64,000 nt of DNA from Dysidea avara (GCF_963678975.1 NC_089272.1:23997471-24061470), one strand, 5' to 3'; counted from the first letter of the stretch, positions 31,478 to 44,125 are shown. The notes: generated by a model from the letters alone, not told the origin. Numbers and translations: made by a program.

Positions 31478-34400
31478 TTACATAAAGTCAATTACATAGG
31501 TTGCACCAGTAGAACAGCATGGTCCAATAAAGTTAACTATAGGTATATCCTCTGGATTCAACTTAATGCTAATGTGCCTGTTGACACAATTCAGGTGGTA
31601 CCACGATTCACATGTTCCACAGCCAATCTACGTATATATTCAGCTGATAGTCAATGAAACAAAGAGCAAACAACACTTACCCAATCCTGTGCTTTAGTAG
31701 CAGTGAATGAGCAGGTCCTGCAATGCTCTTCTATGGGTTCTGCAAACAAATAGATTGCTAACAACACTCATAAGTACCTTACAACTGCTTGTTTACCTGA
31801 ATTGTTAAGTATTTCTTTTGCCATCTCTATTCTTAAATCGTGAACTGTTCCAGCATGGATGTTCATTGGTAAATGTCTTAAATATTGTTCAGCAAACTAT
31901 TTTAGAAATTCTTTATGTTGTGTTGCAGAATATACTTAAGGCCATACCTTCATAACATAAACTCCACAAGACGAATTGTCTTCCTGTATACTGTGTGGAG
32001 GCGTAACGACTTCCCATACATACTTCTTTGGCCAATATCCACCACAATATTGATAGGTGCTGTAAGCGCTGCAAGAGAATTATATGCAAATAGCCAGGGA
32101 TTATATGCAAATAGCCAGGGAGTTCAAAGAATGTGTTCCTGTTGATATGCAAATTAATGTGTATACATACTTAACTAACTATGTGTGCAAAATATTAACT
32201 GTACTAACTTCCAGTTTTTTCTTATCCTTTATATTAGTCTATGATCTCTTTCTTCATACTTCTTTGGGTCAATGTAGAGAACCTTTCCATTCTTTGGTTC
32301 GACGATCTAAAGAAATAGTAGCTATAAAGATATAAATGTACAAATATGTCTGACCACCAATATCCAGTGCATCTTCTGGTAGCAGTAAGGTCCAATGAGG
32401 GCATTGTAATGAGACAAATCAACCTGCAGAAATATATGTATACAGGTGTCTGTAAGTCCTCGTAAAGTACCAACTCATACATTGCTTAAAACTTTCTTCT
32501 TAAGGATATACGTCCCATTACAAATGTCATTCACTGCAGACACGTTCATGATAAATATTTCTTCTTCCTGTGTTTGGAAGTGAGCATGCACATAATGCAT
32601 ACATTCATATGCACTAGACTTTTCTATGTATTATCTCTAACCTTTTTGTTGGCACGGATCATGTATAGTAGATAAGATGCTATCACCTATATACAACATA
32701 TATACATATATGCTTGCTTGCATAAAGTTTACAAGCACGTACTTCATCAGTAACCCATCCATTGGTGTCGATCAGTGACAGAATTCCCTCGTCGTAAACT
32801 TTGTAACTACCAAACTTCGCTTCAAAAAGCATCTGGGTTTTGTTTCTGATTCTCATTAATCGGCCTGCATGATAGCAATATTATGCAGACAGATGATATA
32901 CCGGGCACAAAACCTTCGGTTTGATAATCATTTTCATCAACTTCTTCATCTGATGAATTAGGACAATACTGATGAACTACCCCTCCTGCAAAATAAAGAT
33001 GAAAATGAATGAATGAAAAGTGTAGATAGAGAAAAGTAGTTACAGCCTACAAAATATCCTTACGGGATTTGTGCAAGTGGAAATAGTCAATAAGTACATT
33101 AGCCATTGTAGGCTCTTCTTGATTCAATAAGTCGGCTGTTTGTTTGTTTGTCTCTACATCATCCTTCAAATCATACATTTTGTTGGTAAACTTTTGCACA
33201 ATTGTGATTGGAACTGGTTCCTTGTGAGCATAGCAAAGATCCTTCAAACATTTCTGGTCTTCATAGTTATCCACAACATAGCTGTGCAGAAATGCAGCTG
33301 GTAAGTTGGTTTTGAGACTGTTAGATATGTATTCATGGGCAGGCCCACATGGCTTAAACAAAAACGATGGATGGTTCTGTATAATAGTTTTCATCTTCTT
33401 GCTAAGTTTCACGATTTTGTCAAACTGAAAGCTGTTCCCTGGTGGAATATCTTCATTGCTGAAAATTTCATGACCCCCTAAAATGTATAATCCATGCAGA
33501 TTAACACACACCTACATGATTGAATTTATTTCTTACCTTCAAGCTTAGGGCTGGTTTCTTCTACTGACATACTACTGGCTTCTTCTTCTACTCCCTGGAC
33601 CCCAGAACTACCTGTTGTACCAATTCATCTTATACCGATGATCTACCCGTGCATGTACATTTACTTAGACATATCCATGACAAATATGCTATGTATGGGG
33701 AGCATTAAAGATATTGTGTGTATGTCCATGCAGATGTTTCAATGCATCTCACTTCAACATAGTACATGCAGTGTACCCTCTACCATTTGGAACCAAGAGT
33801 TTGACCAATATGTGACCTGGGCTGACAAAATCAGTCTCTTATAGCCTGTCAAAATTTGACCTACTTTTAAATGCTTGAAGCTACATTACTTTGTCCATGA
33901 TTATAGCTAGCATCCACATAAACGTTTAACCACTTATGTAAAAATTGCTTACAATTTTAATGAAGTTTACAGAATTATTCTAGGTCAAATACAGTGATGG
34001 AGATAGACAAGATTCAGTAAACATGTGTATTTTCGGGATATACACTGATTTTGTCAGACTGGGTCACATATTAATTTTTATGTGGACCAGAACTCATGGG
34101 GCTAATATTTTTTGTCCTTATTACAAAGTTATTTTTAGAGACAGGTTCTATTGTAACTATATGTAGCTGTAATATCATGTCTGGCATGATAGTTATTGTA
34201 TGCATATGTGCTCACATCCATCCCGAGCATTGCTGTATGATGGCTCTAGGTCAACCTGTTCCCTCTTCACTGGAAAGCTATCACTGCCAATTTGTTTTGT
34301 CTTCACTGAGGTGCTTCCTGTACGATTCTCATTAGCTTGTTCACCGGTCTCAGTGTTCAATGGGCAACTATCATCAATGCTAGAATCATCTGCTGTCAAA

Positions 34401-36960
34401 GTGGAATATAATTATATTATACTACACAAAAATAATTACTATTCATACCGATGACTGAATTCTTGCATCTTGTCCCTTTGTGGCAATATGTTGTGCATTT
34501 TACTTTGCTTTTGAAACATACACATTTGCCATTTACACAACCAGATTTGCAATTGCAGTGTGAAACATCAGTTTTCCTTCGATTGAATTTTTTTGCAGCC
34601 GATCGCAGTGCTATTGTGGGATCATCTTCCCACCCAGTGGTTTGTACTGTTGCATGAAAGCACTTCTGAAGCTGGTCAGTTCGACATCTTCCTTTCAAAA
34701 GTCCATACTCGGTTTTTATTTTGTAAGACCCATGTTGTTTTGCAACCACAACTCCTGGTATTCTTCTCAAATCACCTACACCTCTGTCATGTCGTGGAAT
34801 CCTTACAGTCACACCATCCCCAATTTTAAATTTTACAGCCTTGATTCTTTTGCTGTTATCATAAAGTTTCTTCATTTTAGCAGCTGAATTTGCAATGTTT
34901 TTCTTTGCAAACTGTCTAACTTCATGGTGCCTGTCTTCATTTTCTGCATTAATAACAAACAAAGCAGCTGCAATGGCAATTTTAAATCATTCCCCTTATA
35001 CCTGCTGGAATGATAGGTGTCTGCTGTCTGAACTCTGTGTCACCAACACAGGTTCTGGCCTTGGCCACTTCAGGTTGCGTAGCCTTGGTCACCGGATCAG
35101 AGTAAGAATCTGTGTTACCTAGCTCTGTCAAATCATCAGTTTCTGTGGGAGGATCCATAATAATGGTCTCTTCTTCTGCCAAACACATTCCTTTCACGGG
35201 TTCAGAAGATGGATCTAGACCAAACACCACTTGGTATGGTGATGTTTTAATGGTCGCATGTGGTTGCTTATTGATTGTAACTGGAAAAACAAAATTATAT
35301 ACAATAATTGGCATCAATAGCACCTGTTTTAAATAAAACTTACATTGAACTCTGGGAAGAAACTGAACCCATTCTGTTGTCTTCATGTCAGCCATGAGTG
35401 AAGTGAGCATGTGTTTCACCACTCCGTTAGCTTTTTCAACACACCCATTTGATTGGGGGTGCCTTGGTCTACCTCGAATTAAAATTGTTTCTTGACTCCA
35501 CTCATGAACAATCGTCTCAAAAAGCTATAAAGGAATGCATAAAATACAGCATGCACCTAGACAGTTGTCTTTCCAACCTCATTGTTGAATTCTCGACCAT
35601 GATCAGATTGGAGTATCTTAGGTACCCCAAGGTATGCGAAAACATATCGTTGCAAGCACAAAACAGTTTCTGCAGCACACTTCCTAGATTGTGCCCATAG
35701 AATGGAAAACTTGCTAAAGTGATCTTTGTAATGACCAATCCATCTGTTGTTGCTGTCTGGGATGCTTGACATGTCAATCAAATCAATCTACAATATGAAG
35801 TATATATATATAATACACTTATTATGTTATTCCTGCATAAATGGAATATAAAAGCAATATTATTTACCTGTCCACGAACATGGAATCTCTTTGAAATGAT
35901 GGGTTTCAAAGGAGCTTTTGTTAATTGAGGCTTCTTACAAGAGCAAGTGAGGTACAGTCTGCAATATTCCTCTACACAAGTTCGTGTTATCCCTTCGTAG
36001 TTTGACGAAATCTTCAGGCGAAAGAATGAAAATTATTGTGTGGCAGTGCTTATACCGCTTACACATACAGTGAAAATGTGCATTTTTAATAATGCAATAA
36101 TGACAATAGCAGCTAGGGAGTGTACATAGTTAATGCATTAATGCTAGCTGATTTATTAATAACACTCATATAATTATATTATACTATTATGCATACCACT
36201 GAATAAGTCTTCCTAACACCCGAGTGTGCCGTGCCTTTCTCATGAACAGACTGGATGATATCAAATATATCATCTGTTGTTACTACTCTTCTATAGCCTT
36301 CAAACAGAGAATTGGCCGGAACCTATATATATTAATGAGACATGCATACATGTGAAAATAGCTATAGCTATATATCTCCAAATTTTATAGGCAGCTACAT
36401 AATATATATTAAAAAGATTTAGCCACTCACACATTGAAAGGGTCTGATATATTTTGCGTTAAAAACTTATTTCTCCAATTGCAACAGGGTATAATATTGA
36501 GACAGACTGTCAAGTACCCATGCATACTCCATAGTTAATGCCACCGACATGCGCGGTGTTGAAGGAGCGCGCGGCCGTGTTAAACTCACCATGCTCTTGC
36601 TCTTTGTAGGAATGATCACAGCATTATTTAATCCAATCTGCGGAAAATCTTTCAGTTCAAACTGCTTCTCCTTGACGTACTGCCTAAATCTTGGTTTAAT
36701 TTCGTAATCGTCCTTGGAATTACCACCATCTTCCGAGCCATCTTCAGCTCCGTGACCAGAGTGGTCTAATGTACGAACGAAAGAGGAACATTGAACTACA
36801 GCCTATACTACACAGCCGCTTAGCTACCTTCAAGCAAGGTGGCCTTGATTAAATCGAATTTCTCACGGTTAAACAAAGAATTAGAACGTTTCGCGGCCTG
36901 GCTAGCTAGGAACTCGTTAAATTCTCTCCAAACCCTTTCCACGGAAATTTTATCATCCAT
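31478..36960 (-). CDS. Integrase-CXC-ULP1-PHD protein, 21 exons, 1104 aa
   Basis: KRBA2-like integrase. Exons (minus): 36960-36828, 36765-36590, 36322-36197, 36011-35868, 35787-35578, 35524-35344, 35280-35002, 34967-34449, 34392-34216, 33611-33537, 33477-33064, 32985-32902, 32864-32743, 32686-32642, 32567-32481, 32423-32358, 32306-32260, 32068-31948, 31896-31797, 31739-31681 and 31627-31478. All have GT/AG borders and matching phases, total 3315 bp. Domains: H2C2 finger about 130-170 (VHEKGTAH ... CVEEYC). Integrase core about 194-320 with D195 (IDLIDM), D255 (LQSDHGREF) and E293 (NGCVEKANG). CXC module about 554-586. ULP1/C48 peptidase about 700-1035 with H943 (MHW), D959 (YIDP), Q990 and C996 (SSCGVYV). 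PHD finger about 1042-1092. Presumed to cut and join transposon ends in the nucleus; the protease may act on SUMO-like modifiers. The start is the only Met in exon 1. If the donor after exon 9 is not used, a stop at 34193-34195 gives a 655-aa integrase without protease. The exon 9-10 join is the least certain. Confidence 0.82.
33812..34067. mobile_element. GTGACC-ended MITE, 256 bp, inside the Ginger-like gene
   Basis: The inverted ends GTGACCTGGGCTGACAAAAT and GTGACCCAGTCTGACAAAAT are flanked by ATAT on both sides (33808-33811 and 34068-34071). It sits in the proposed intron between the integrase half and the protease half of the 21-exon gene. Confidence 0.85.
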
Positions 36961-38402
36961 CACGGCATTCAAGCGGGACTCGATACTCTCAGGTGATACT
37001 CTCAGGTCATAAACTATACTGCTAGCAAACACTATAGGATTGCATGCATCAGCACTTGTGGCGGCAAATAAGCTCAGTAAAGCGAGCAGCAAAGAGATCA
37101 AAAGAGAGGTGTTAAATTATAGAGAGAGCATGTATCAGGCACTGATACAGAAATATATATTATCAAGAGTTCATAATATTATGAAGGGAGGTGGCTGGTC
37201 CAAGTTCAAACTGAGAGAATAGAAGTGTAGAATCTACATAAAATATATAATCAACCCAGACTGCTTTTAATTCTGTATATAATATAACCTGTAACTTTAG
37301 TTTTGTAATTTAATTTTTTCCCTTGCCATGCCCACTGCTGTCCACTGTTGGTCAGACATGTGGTCGCATGTTGTCCGAGGACACATTCTCTTGTACACAA
37401 TATAATATAATTTGTTTGTAATCAGTAATTCGTGTTTTCTCAACAATTATTAATGATGGTTTCTTCTTCTATACATAATATATACATGGACAAAATGAAA
37501 GTGAGTTTTAGTAGGACTCGAGCATGATTAATGTATCAGATAATGAGGGTGGTGATAGCTACTGACCATATCCATGGCTGGTGTACGACTTACAGTCTAG
37601 ATAAACACATGATGAGTCACAGTGTACTCTTAGTACACTGTAGGCTAGCATACTGCACAGCATGCCCTGCTAGGAATAAAAGGGCATTCTTCCCAATTTT
37701 TGAATATCTATCTTCCTGAGATTAAAACCATAGAAGAAAATCTTTTAAGTCTAGGATTTGTTTAACTATTCTTACTACCAACTGCCTATGCTATATAGAC
37801 TCACTTCTCCTCTACATGCTGTCAATGGTATGAAACTAGTATGTAAATGCATAGCCACAGTATTTTATTATTTTTTGGCAGGAAGTAAAGGCATGCCTAT
37901 GCAATTCACAGGCCAAGCAAGGTGGGTGCCTAGCCACCCCATCCACTCCCTGGATCAGCCCTGGCCCTATGCATGTGTGGCAAAGGCCACATGGGTGAGT
38001 GGTTGCTAGGAGCATGTTCGATTGTTGACTGGATAGCCACTTCACTTCCTGCTTGGATGGCTCCTTGAGGTATTGTTGCTCAGCAGTTGCTATCGGTGAT
38101 GCTACATATTACTTAATTGCCCCATGCAATGAAGTAATTTTCTCTAGTTATAATGTTGTTTATGACCCACACTGTTAAAAAGGATGTTCCCAGTACACCT
38201 TTCGGGGTGTCCCCCACATGTTCCAGAATAGCTAGCTATATACATTAGCTATACACTCCTGCATTTGTTGCACCTTTGCAATTTTAACTCTTCTAAGTGC
38301 TGATAGTTCAAATCAGGATTCAGGATACCAGCTGCTTTATCTATAAGTTAGTTTTGCATTAAGAATAAATATTATATTAAACTTGATATCATGCTATAGC
38401 TA

Positions 38403-41400
38403 GTACGTTCGCGTTGAGCTGAACCCTCAAAAACGATTAATAACTTACGATTGCTACATCGCACGGGCCTCCTGTATTGCTCGATACGTAGCGCTTCTCA
38501 ATCCGCTAAAAATATATTAAAAGCGCTTCATTCGAATGTAAGACACTCTAGTTATGACACTGCAAAGTTTCTCCATACATTTTCAATGGGGAAGCCTCTA
38601 AAGCGCGGCCCTTTGATATTCATGTTGACACATGTTTGTGGCGAAGCCAGACGTCACACTCCCGCCCTCAACACGCATGATATCACCATCTGTTATGTAA
38701 GAGGCTGTAATACACTTTTGCAAGAAAAAATAAACAGTTTTTGTGTGTGTAAAACAGAGTTGCGTGAGTAGAAGAGCTGGGGCCACTGTTGCATTGTATT
38801 TAGAAGGTAAGTGGCCCACTTATCTTCAGGGGAAAAACCTCTTTCAGCCATTAAGAGTAAAAACCCAAATTATAACAGCTCAAGTACTTTTATCCAGCAT
38901 AGGTGAACCTGCAAGTGAGGCAAACAACATGTTTTTAACTTCACATTTACCACACAGCTGCTTATTCTCTCCTATTCCCATCTAGTCAATTTGTCATTTT
39001 AATCCTTTTCCCATCACTTTGTGCACATGCCATACAAGCCGTTTCAAATCAGCACCTGGTTCTCAAAGTCACATTCCCACAGAACTCTACAGAAAGTTTC
39101 ACTAAATGAAATACTGTTTGTATGCATTTGGACCTATAATACCTTTAGTGACTTTTAAACACTCCTGCACTGATCAATATACACAATGTCTGGTATGTTC
39201 ACCTTCTGCAAGCATAATAAAGTAACAATAACTTTGAAAGTGCATGCACTTACACTTCATCTGTTGTTTTTTTTCATGTACTTTGCAGAGTTCAATCCCA
39301 GCCATCCGATGACTCCTGGAGAACAACATACAAGTTGTAACACTAGTATTGTAAATATCAAACAATCTTACATCAGATGAAGTAGGCTCAGAAGAAGACT
39401 CGGACTCACTGTTGCTGGTGGTGGAGGAGTCATTAATACCACCATCACCACCATCACCATCTTCACTATCGCTACTATCACTGCTGACGTGAATGAGGAA
39501 TCGTTCTAGAAGTTCCTCATGAAGTCCATCCTGTTCCCAGTAATGATCTTCGACTTCTTCTTGAACGTGCTTTATCAAAGATTGCCACCTCTCAGATGTA
39601 ACAGCCTCAAATCCTTGATAAACCAGTTCCTTAACTTCAGTCAAAGTAAACCTAAATAGATGCCAAACTATAACAATGTCCATAACAATGTTGATATACC
39701 TCTTATTGTTCCGCTTTACGTGTCCCTTCACTTGACTCCAGGCCATCTCAATAGGATTCAGTTCACAGTGTGCAACTGGTAGTCTGACTACTTCATGGCC
39801 TATTATTATGTTAGCCGAAAGAACTGGGATCACAACAGTATACCAGAAAAAAGCCATACCAGAAAAATGTCAGAGCCACAATGTATACACTTAACATACC
39901 TTTACTTCCAGCTATCTCATCTATAGCATATCTTGCAGGAGTTTTTGCTCGTTTGATGATTTCCCACAGATCTCTTTTCAGTAAACTTTCTGGATATGCT
40001 ATACCTGTGAATCATCATACAGTCACATACTGAAACAGTGACAGTATATACACACTGCCTTATGTTTCTTATTTAACCACTCTTTCAGCTGTGCTTTTCG
40101 CCACTTTTGCTTTGGTTGCTCCTCCAAGTGGCGACTGCAGTTAACACAGTAATGTTTACAGTTGACAAATCTAATACCTACCTATGGTAACTGGCATTGT
40201 CCATTACAATCAGACAATTGGCTGGTAATGCTGGAAGTAACTTTTCTTTAAACCACCTTTCAAAATTCTCTGCATTCATTTCTTGATGGTAATCAGCTGC
40301 AGATCCTTTCTTGGCTTTAAAAACCCAATCACAACCTGAAAGAACAACTGTGTTTACTGGATACTTCACATCATAGAAAATTACCGGGAACCCATCCATC
40401 TTTGCCTCCAGCATGTAAGATAATAAGGCGCTCTCCTTTACCTGATGGCTTGCTATGTATAAATTAGGTTAAACAAGCATACTTTTGAAAGCTATTTAAC
40501 CAACCTGACTCCTCCTATAGTCCCCCCAGTAGTCTTATCAGCCTCTACCCAGGCTCTGGACTTTCCATCATGCGCATTGGCCCAAGTCTCATCCAAGTAC
40601 ACCACTGGTTTCCCTTCAGTTCTGTTGCGCCTCATTCGTCTCAAATATTTATGACGCTGATGGACTATACGGGGCTGCTCATAGTATACCCTGCATGTAT
40701 GTGTAGTAAAATTAAAACACACAAACTGGTACAATACTAACCTCTTGTCATTAATCGTTCTATGCTTGAATCCCATATCCTTCAATACCCTTCTAAGTGA
40801 TGTTCTTCCCCCCGGAGAAAACACCATCATTCTGGAGTTTTGACTGTAGACGGAGTAACAAAACCAAAGGCTCGAGCGTTCAAATTCACCCACCAAAATC
40901 TTCGACAGTGATAGATTTTCTTTCTTGTCGTATAACGAATGTATTTTCCGTCTGATTGCATCCCGGTCGAAACTGTCTGCATCGACACGGATTCGTGAAC
41001 GTTTGTACCTGCAGTGACGATTAGATGAATAGAGTAGCCTCCTGCAAACTACTTTTGTACCTTTTTCTTGGCGTAGAAAACCCGCCTTTCTTGCGGTACT
41101 CCATCCTCACTCTTACAATAGATGACTCTGAAATCCCTACGTGGCGAAATCAATACCAAACCCAGCTGCAAAGATATTTAATACCAGTGGCCTTAGAGAT
41201 TCTCTGCTTCACATTGACGGAAACTTTAGACTTGTTCGCTTCTTGCTCGAAGTAGGTCCATAGCTTCATGAGTAGAAACTTTGTTTGGCTGTTTAACCTC
41301 TTTCCAAGAGGGTTTCGTTCCGCACTCACTAACGCTGCACTGGACGCCATATTTTCGACAATTAAGTGCGCGCCCGTAACATGAGCTTACGAATAAATGC

Positions 41401-41482
41401 GTCATGAACATCATGTTTAAAGCCTTTGATCTTGTATGGCTTCTTAATCACCAACCCAGGGTTCAGCTCAACGCGAACGTAC
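38403..41482 (-). mobile_element. Tc1/mariner-type transposon, 3080 bp, nested
   Basis: The inverted ends GTACGTTCGCGTTGAGCTGA (about 25 bp, near perfect) are flanked by TA on both sides (38401-38402 and 41483-41484). It carries one minus-strand multi-exon DDE transposase gene. Insertion into the larger transposon makes it the younger of the two. The left third (38430-39170) is non-coding. Confidence 0.9.
39360..41350 (-). CDS. IS630/Tc1/mariner DDE transposase, multi-exon
   Basis: Starts at 41350 (MASSAALVSAERNPLGKR). The first three exons are 41350-41185, 41136-41061 and 41008-40894, with consistent phases, and give a helix-turn-helix-like N-terminus and a basic linker. Catalytic motifs lie in separate exons: VVYLDETWAN (first Asp, about 40595), LIVMDNASYHR (second Asp, about 40205) and ELNPIEMAWSQVKG (Glu, about 39755). 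Extra exons between the second Asp and the Glu (SRHLEEQPKQKWRKAQLKEW; GIAYPESLLKRDLWEI) give roughly 85 residues between them, far more than the 34-41 of classic Tc1/mariner. The DD82E Sailor-type group is a possible home. The C-terminus is acidic and Ser-rich (SSDSSDSEDGDGGDGG). One frame break is apparent in a run of six C at 40808-40813 (plus strand); otherwise the gene reads well, so this copy may be recently dead or the run may be miscounted. Confidence 0.8.
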
Positions 41483-41746
41483 TATAGCTTTACTGTTTTA
41501 TTCACATACAATAGACTGTGTACTACACCTTCATGCAAGTTCCAGTAAAACTATAAAAGTCATTTTTCTCTCCACGCCATGTCAACCCATTGAAGCTGTC
41601 GATAGCGAATTAAGCGCCTCTAAAATCATTTATCGTCTAGCCAATTCATTCAGTTACAGCTAGATAACAGTGATTTTGTAGTGCAACAAAGCTATTTGGA
41701 CAAGATCTAGGCGTGCATAGTAAGATGGAACCTATTTCAAAACATC

Positions 41747-41789
41747 GTCCCATACGCGTATGGGCATCCCATACGCATGAGGGACACAA
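41747..41789. promoter_or_regulatory. Right sub-terminal TACGCGTA palindrome pair
   Basis: One full CCCATACGCGTATGGG and one degenerate copy (CCCATACGCATGAGGG), about 470 bp from the right end of the 12.3-kb element, in the same style as the left cluster. Confidence 0.8.
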
Positions 41790-42296
41790 CATACTGAAAA
41801 TAAACTACAGGCGCTTACATTCGCAGCCATAACGTCTGTTTGGATTGGTCTACAACATTGCAATTTGCCTTAAAACGTTCACCATGGATCAGCACATCAG
41901 CCAAGGTATAGTATTAGCCTTGTAGATACTTGCGCAAATGGATATGAAGGCGGTTTCGTAGAAGAAACGATGACAATCTTGTTTACGTTTACCGCATCGT
42001 AAACAAACGCACGTGACACGCATACCGTTGGAGCTAGGGAAACGAAACAACGATTTTCGAACTCTTCATGAACAGGCGAATAAGATGGTATATAGTTTTA
42101 ATCGATTTGAGTCTTCCTTCTTCAAGTACTGGCTCGATAAAAACTTGCGTAATTTTTTTTGTAGCATGCGTAATTTTACGAATTATTTTTAAATTTCAAT
42201 TTTCTCAATACGCATGCTTGTGCGAACAAGTCGGGTTTTTGCTGAGACGGTCACATATGGTTTAGAGTTGTATACACAATACAGTGTGGCCTTAAT

Positions 42297-43465
42297 TAGT
42301 AGATCGCTATCAAAGGGTTTCTATCAACAATTGCTATTCTGATTTATTTCCAGTAGTTTCTGATGTTCCACAGGGCAGTATTCCTGGTCCTTTGCTGTTT
42401 TTAGTTTACATCAATGACATGTCTTCATACATTCATGAAAGCCAACTACTCAAATTTGCTTATGATGCCAAGTGCTTTATCCATGTTAGTACACTCTCTG
42501 ATCATAAGGCTCTTCAAGATGATATCACTGCTCTTTTAACTTGGTCAAGGGATGTTGATCTGGATTTTAGTTTAAAGAAATTTATTCATTTATCATTCAA
42601 ATGTAAACTCGACACCTCTTATTCTATGTCCAATTCAATTATACCTCATGTCGATTCTCATAAAGACCTTGGATTAACATTATCTGAAGACCTAAGTTGG
42701 GATAAACATTACAAAGACATCACTGCTCGTGCATACAAAATGCTTGGACTAATTTGCCGTACCTTTTCCCCCACTCATTCACCTTCTACATTGGTTAGAC
42801 TGTATGTATCATTGGTAAGATCACAGTTACTCTACTGTATGCAAGTTTGGTGTCCTCACTTAATGAAAGACATTTTAAACCTTGAAAGAATACAACGTTG
42901 TGCCACTAAATACATCTTGAATGATTACACTAGTTGTTACAAAGACCGTTTGATAAATCTGAGGCTCTTTCCTTTAGTATACATATTTGAACTTCAAGAC
43001 ATACTGTTTGCTATTAAATCTATCAAATCACCAACTAATCAGTTCAACATCAATAACTTCATCACTTTCAACTCTACCAATACTAGATCAGGCTCCAGCA
43101 ACAAACTCTTGTTACCTCAACATCTTAACAACATATCGCGACATTCATATTTTCATCATTCTAGACCTAAACATGTCAGTTTGTTTGCTGAAATCTAAAC
43201 TGAAATCATATCTGTGGGACCATTTCCTGACTAACTTTGATGAAAACAACAACTGCACTCTACATTACTTATGTCCATGCTCCAGAAGTCACTAAACTAA
43301 ACCTCCAACTACCAATTTTAATCACTTATAATCTTAACTATGTAACTATGTAATTACTTAAGTAGTTAGTATTAATTGTACGTATTTTATGGCTGTTGGT
43401 TGCTACCAACAGACCTTTGGTGTTTTTTTTACACCATAAAGCCTAAAATAAATAAATAAATCTGT
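42297..43465 (+). mobile_element. LINE fragment (RT C-terminal half and 3' tail)
   Basis: A plus-strand frame from about 42297 to 43198 covers the last part of a LINE reverse transcriptase: QGSIPGPLLFLVYINDM, then the catalytic box as FAYDAKCF where FADD is expected, so it is inactive. The thumb and C-terminal part (LVRSQLLYCMQVWCPHL, LERIQRCATKYILNDYTSCY) follow, and a frame change near 43150 leads to KSKLKSYLWDHFLTNFD. The 3' tail has two consecutive hairpins (CTGTTGGT/ACCAACAG at 43391-43410; GGTGT/ACACC after it) and ends in AAATAAATAAATAAA. It is 5'-truncated just 40 bp right of the Ginger-like element. Confidence 0.85.
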
Positions 43466-43705
43466 CACGTACCAGTAGAACAGACTCACATGCAAGGCCG
43501 TCTCAGCCTTTGGCACACGCCTGAACTTTATTATAGCATTTCTCCGGTCCGCGGTTGTCGGATCCAGCTTGCTAATAAACCGCTTGTTCTGGGTCGCCAC
43601 TTGGAGCGCTTGTTTGTCATGGCAGGCGTAACGCATGCCACAATCGATCCTTTCACCGTAATCATAGATCCTTTTACTCTTCCCACTAGCATCACGTGGT
43701 TAAAA

Positions 43706-43777
43706 ATGGCGCAGCAGGATATCAATCTAACGGATGATTCTCGACCATCACGAGCTCGCTTGAAGAGAATCGATGTT
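43706..43777 (+). CDS. Possible first exon, unknown gene
   Basis: A 24-codon frame starting MAQQDINLTDDSRPSRARLK ends exactly at a GTAAGT donor. It is in a relatively CpG-rich stretch (43490-43800). The next exon was not identified; it could belong to the THAP/DDE relic that follows. Weak evidence. Confidence 0.25.
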
Positions 43778-43787
43778 GTAAGTGCAT

Positions 43788-43840
43788 TGTAAACACACGT
43801 GACACGTGGTGTTGAAACACACGTGACACGTGGTGTTCAA
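43788..43840. repeat. Two tandem 25-bp units with CACGTG boxes
   Basis: AAACACACGTGACACGTGG is repeated twice in direct order, giving four CACGTG/ACGTGG-type sites in about 50 bp. Possible E-box cluster; function unknown. Confidence 0.6.
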
Positions 43841-44125
43841 ACACATTCCACATTAAATTTTTGTGTTTTAAAGGGGAATCGAAGTGGAAATTAAAATGTA
43901 TTAGTTTATAATATATCTATAATCCATATGTAATACTTAAAATCGCAGAAACTTTCTTCTTCGTAAGTTATTACACGTGAAAGTTGGTTGACACACCCCA
44001 TTTTTGTCGCCATAATATTTGTGGTTTTGACGTCACTGGATCCAAATACGAAGAATTTCCCATCGGATCGCACTGGATAGATTACTACATTGACGTTTCA
44101 AGCAGAAGGTTCTCTACTCTATTGC

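Larger units (their letters stand above)
29912..42254 (-). mobile_element. Ginger-like DNA transposon, 12.3 kb, looks full length
   Basis: The left end GTGACCGTCTCTGCAAAAAC and the inverted right end GTGACCGTCTCAGCAAAAAC match over 37 bp with one mismatch and are flanked by the 4-bp duplication ATAT (29908-29911 and 42255-42258). Inside are one long minus-strand gene (31478-36960) for an integrase/ULP1/PHD protein and palindrome clusters just inside both ends. There are two later insertions: a Tc1/mariner-type transposon (38403-41482) and a MITE (33812-34067). Without these the element would be about 9.0 kb. Four-bp duplications and an integrase fused to protease and PHD domains fit the Ginger superfamily. 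No DNA polymerase or capsid gene is present and the duplication is not 6 bp, so it is not a Polinton. The stretches 30270-31477 and 36961-38402 hold no other gene I can support. Confidence 0.88.

Noticed and set aside
36820-37101. Longer N-terminus with a hydrophobic signal-like stretch (SLLLALLSLFAA) for the integrase gene
   Set aside because: There is no ATG at the head of that frame; the first Met is at 36960, and a nuclear integrase should not carry a signal peptide.
29912-42254. Polinton/Maverick
   Set aside because: Integrase plus a ULP1-type protease suggested it, but there is no polymerase B, packaging ATPase or capsid gene, and the duplication is 4 bp rather than 6 bp.
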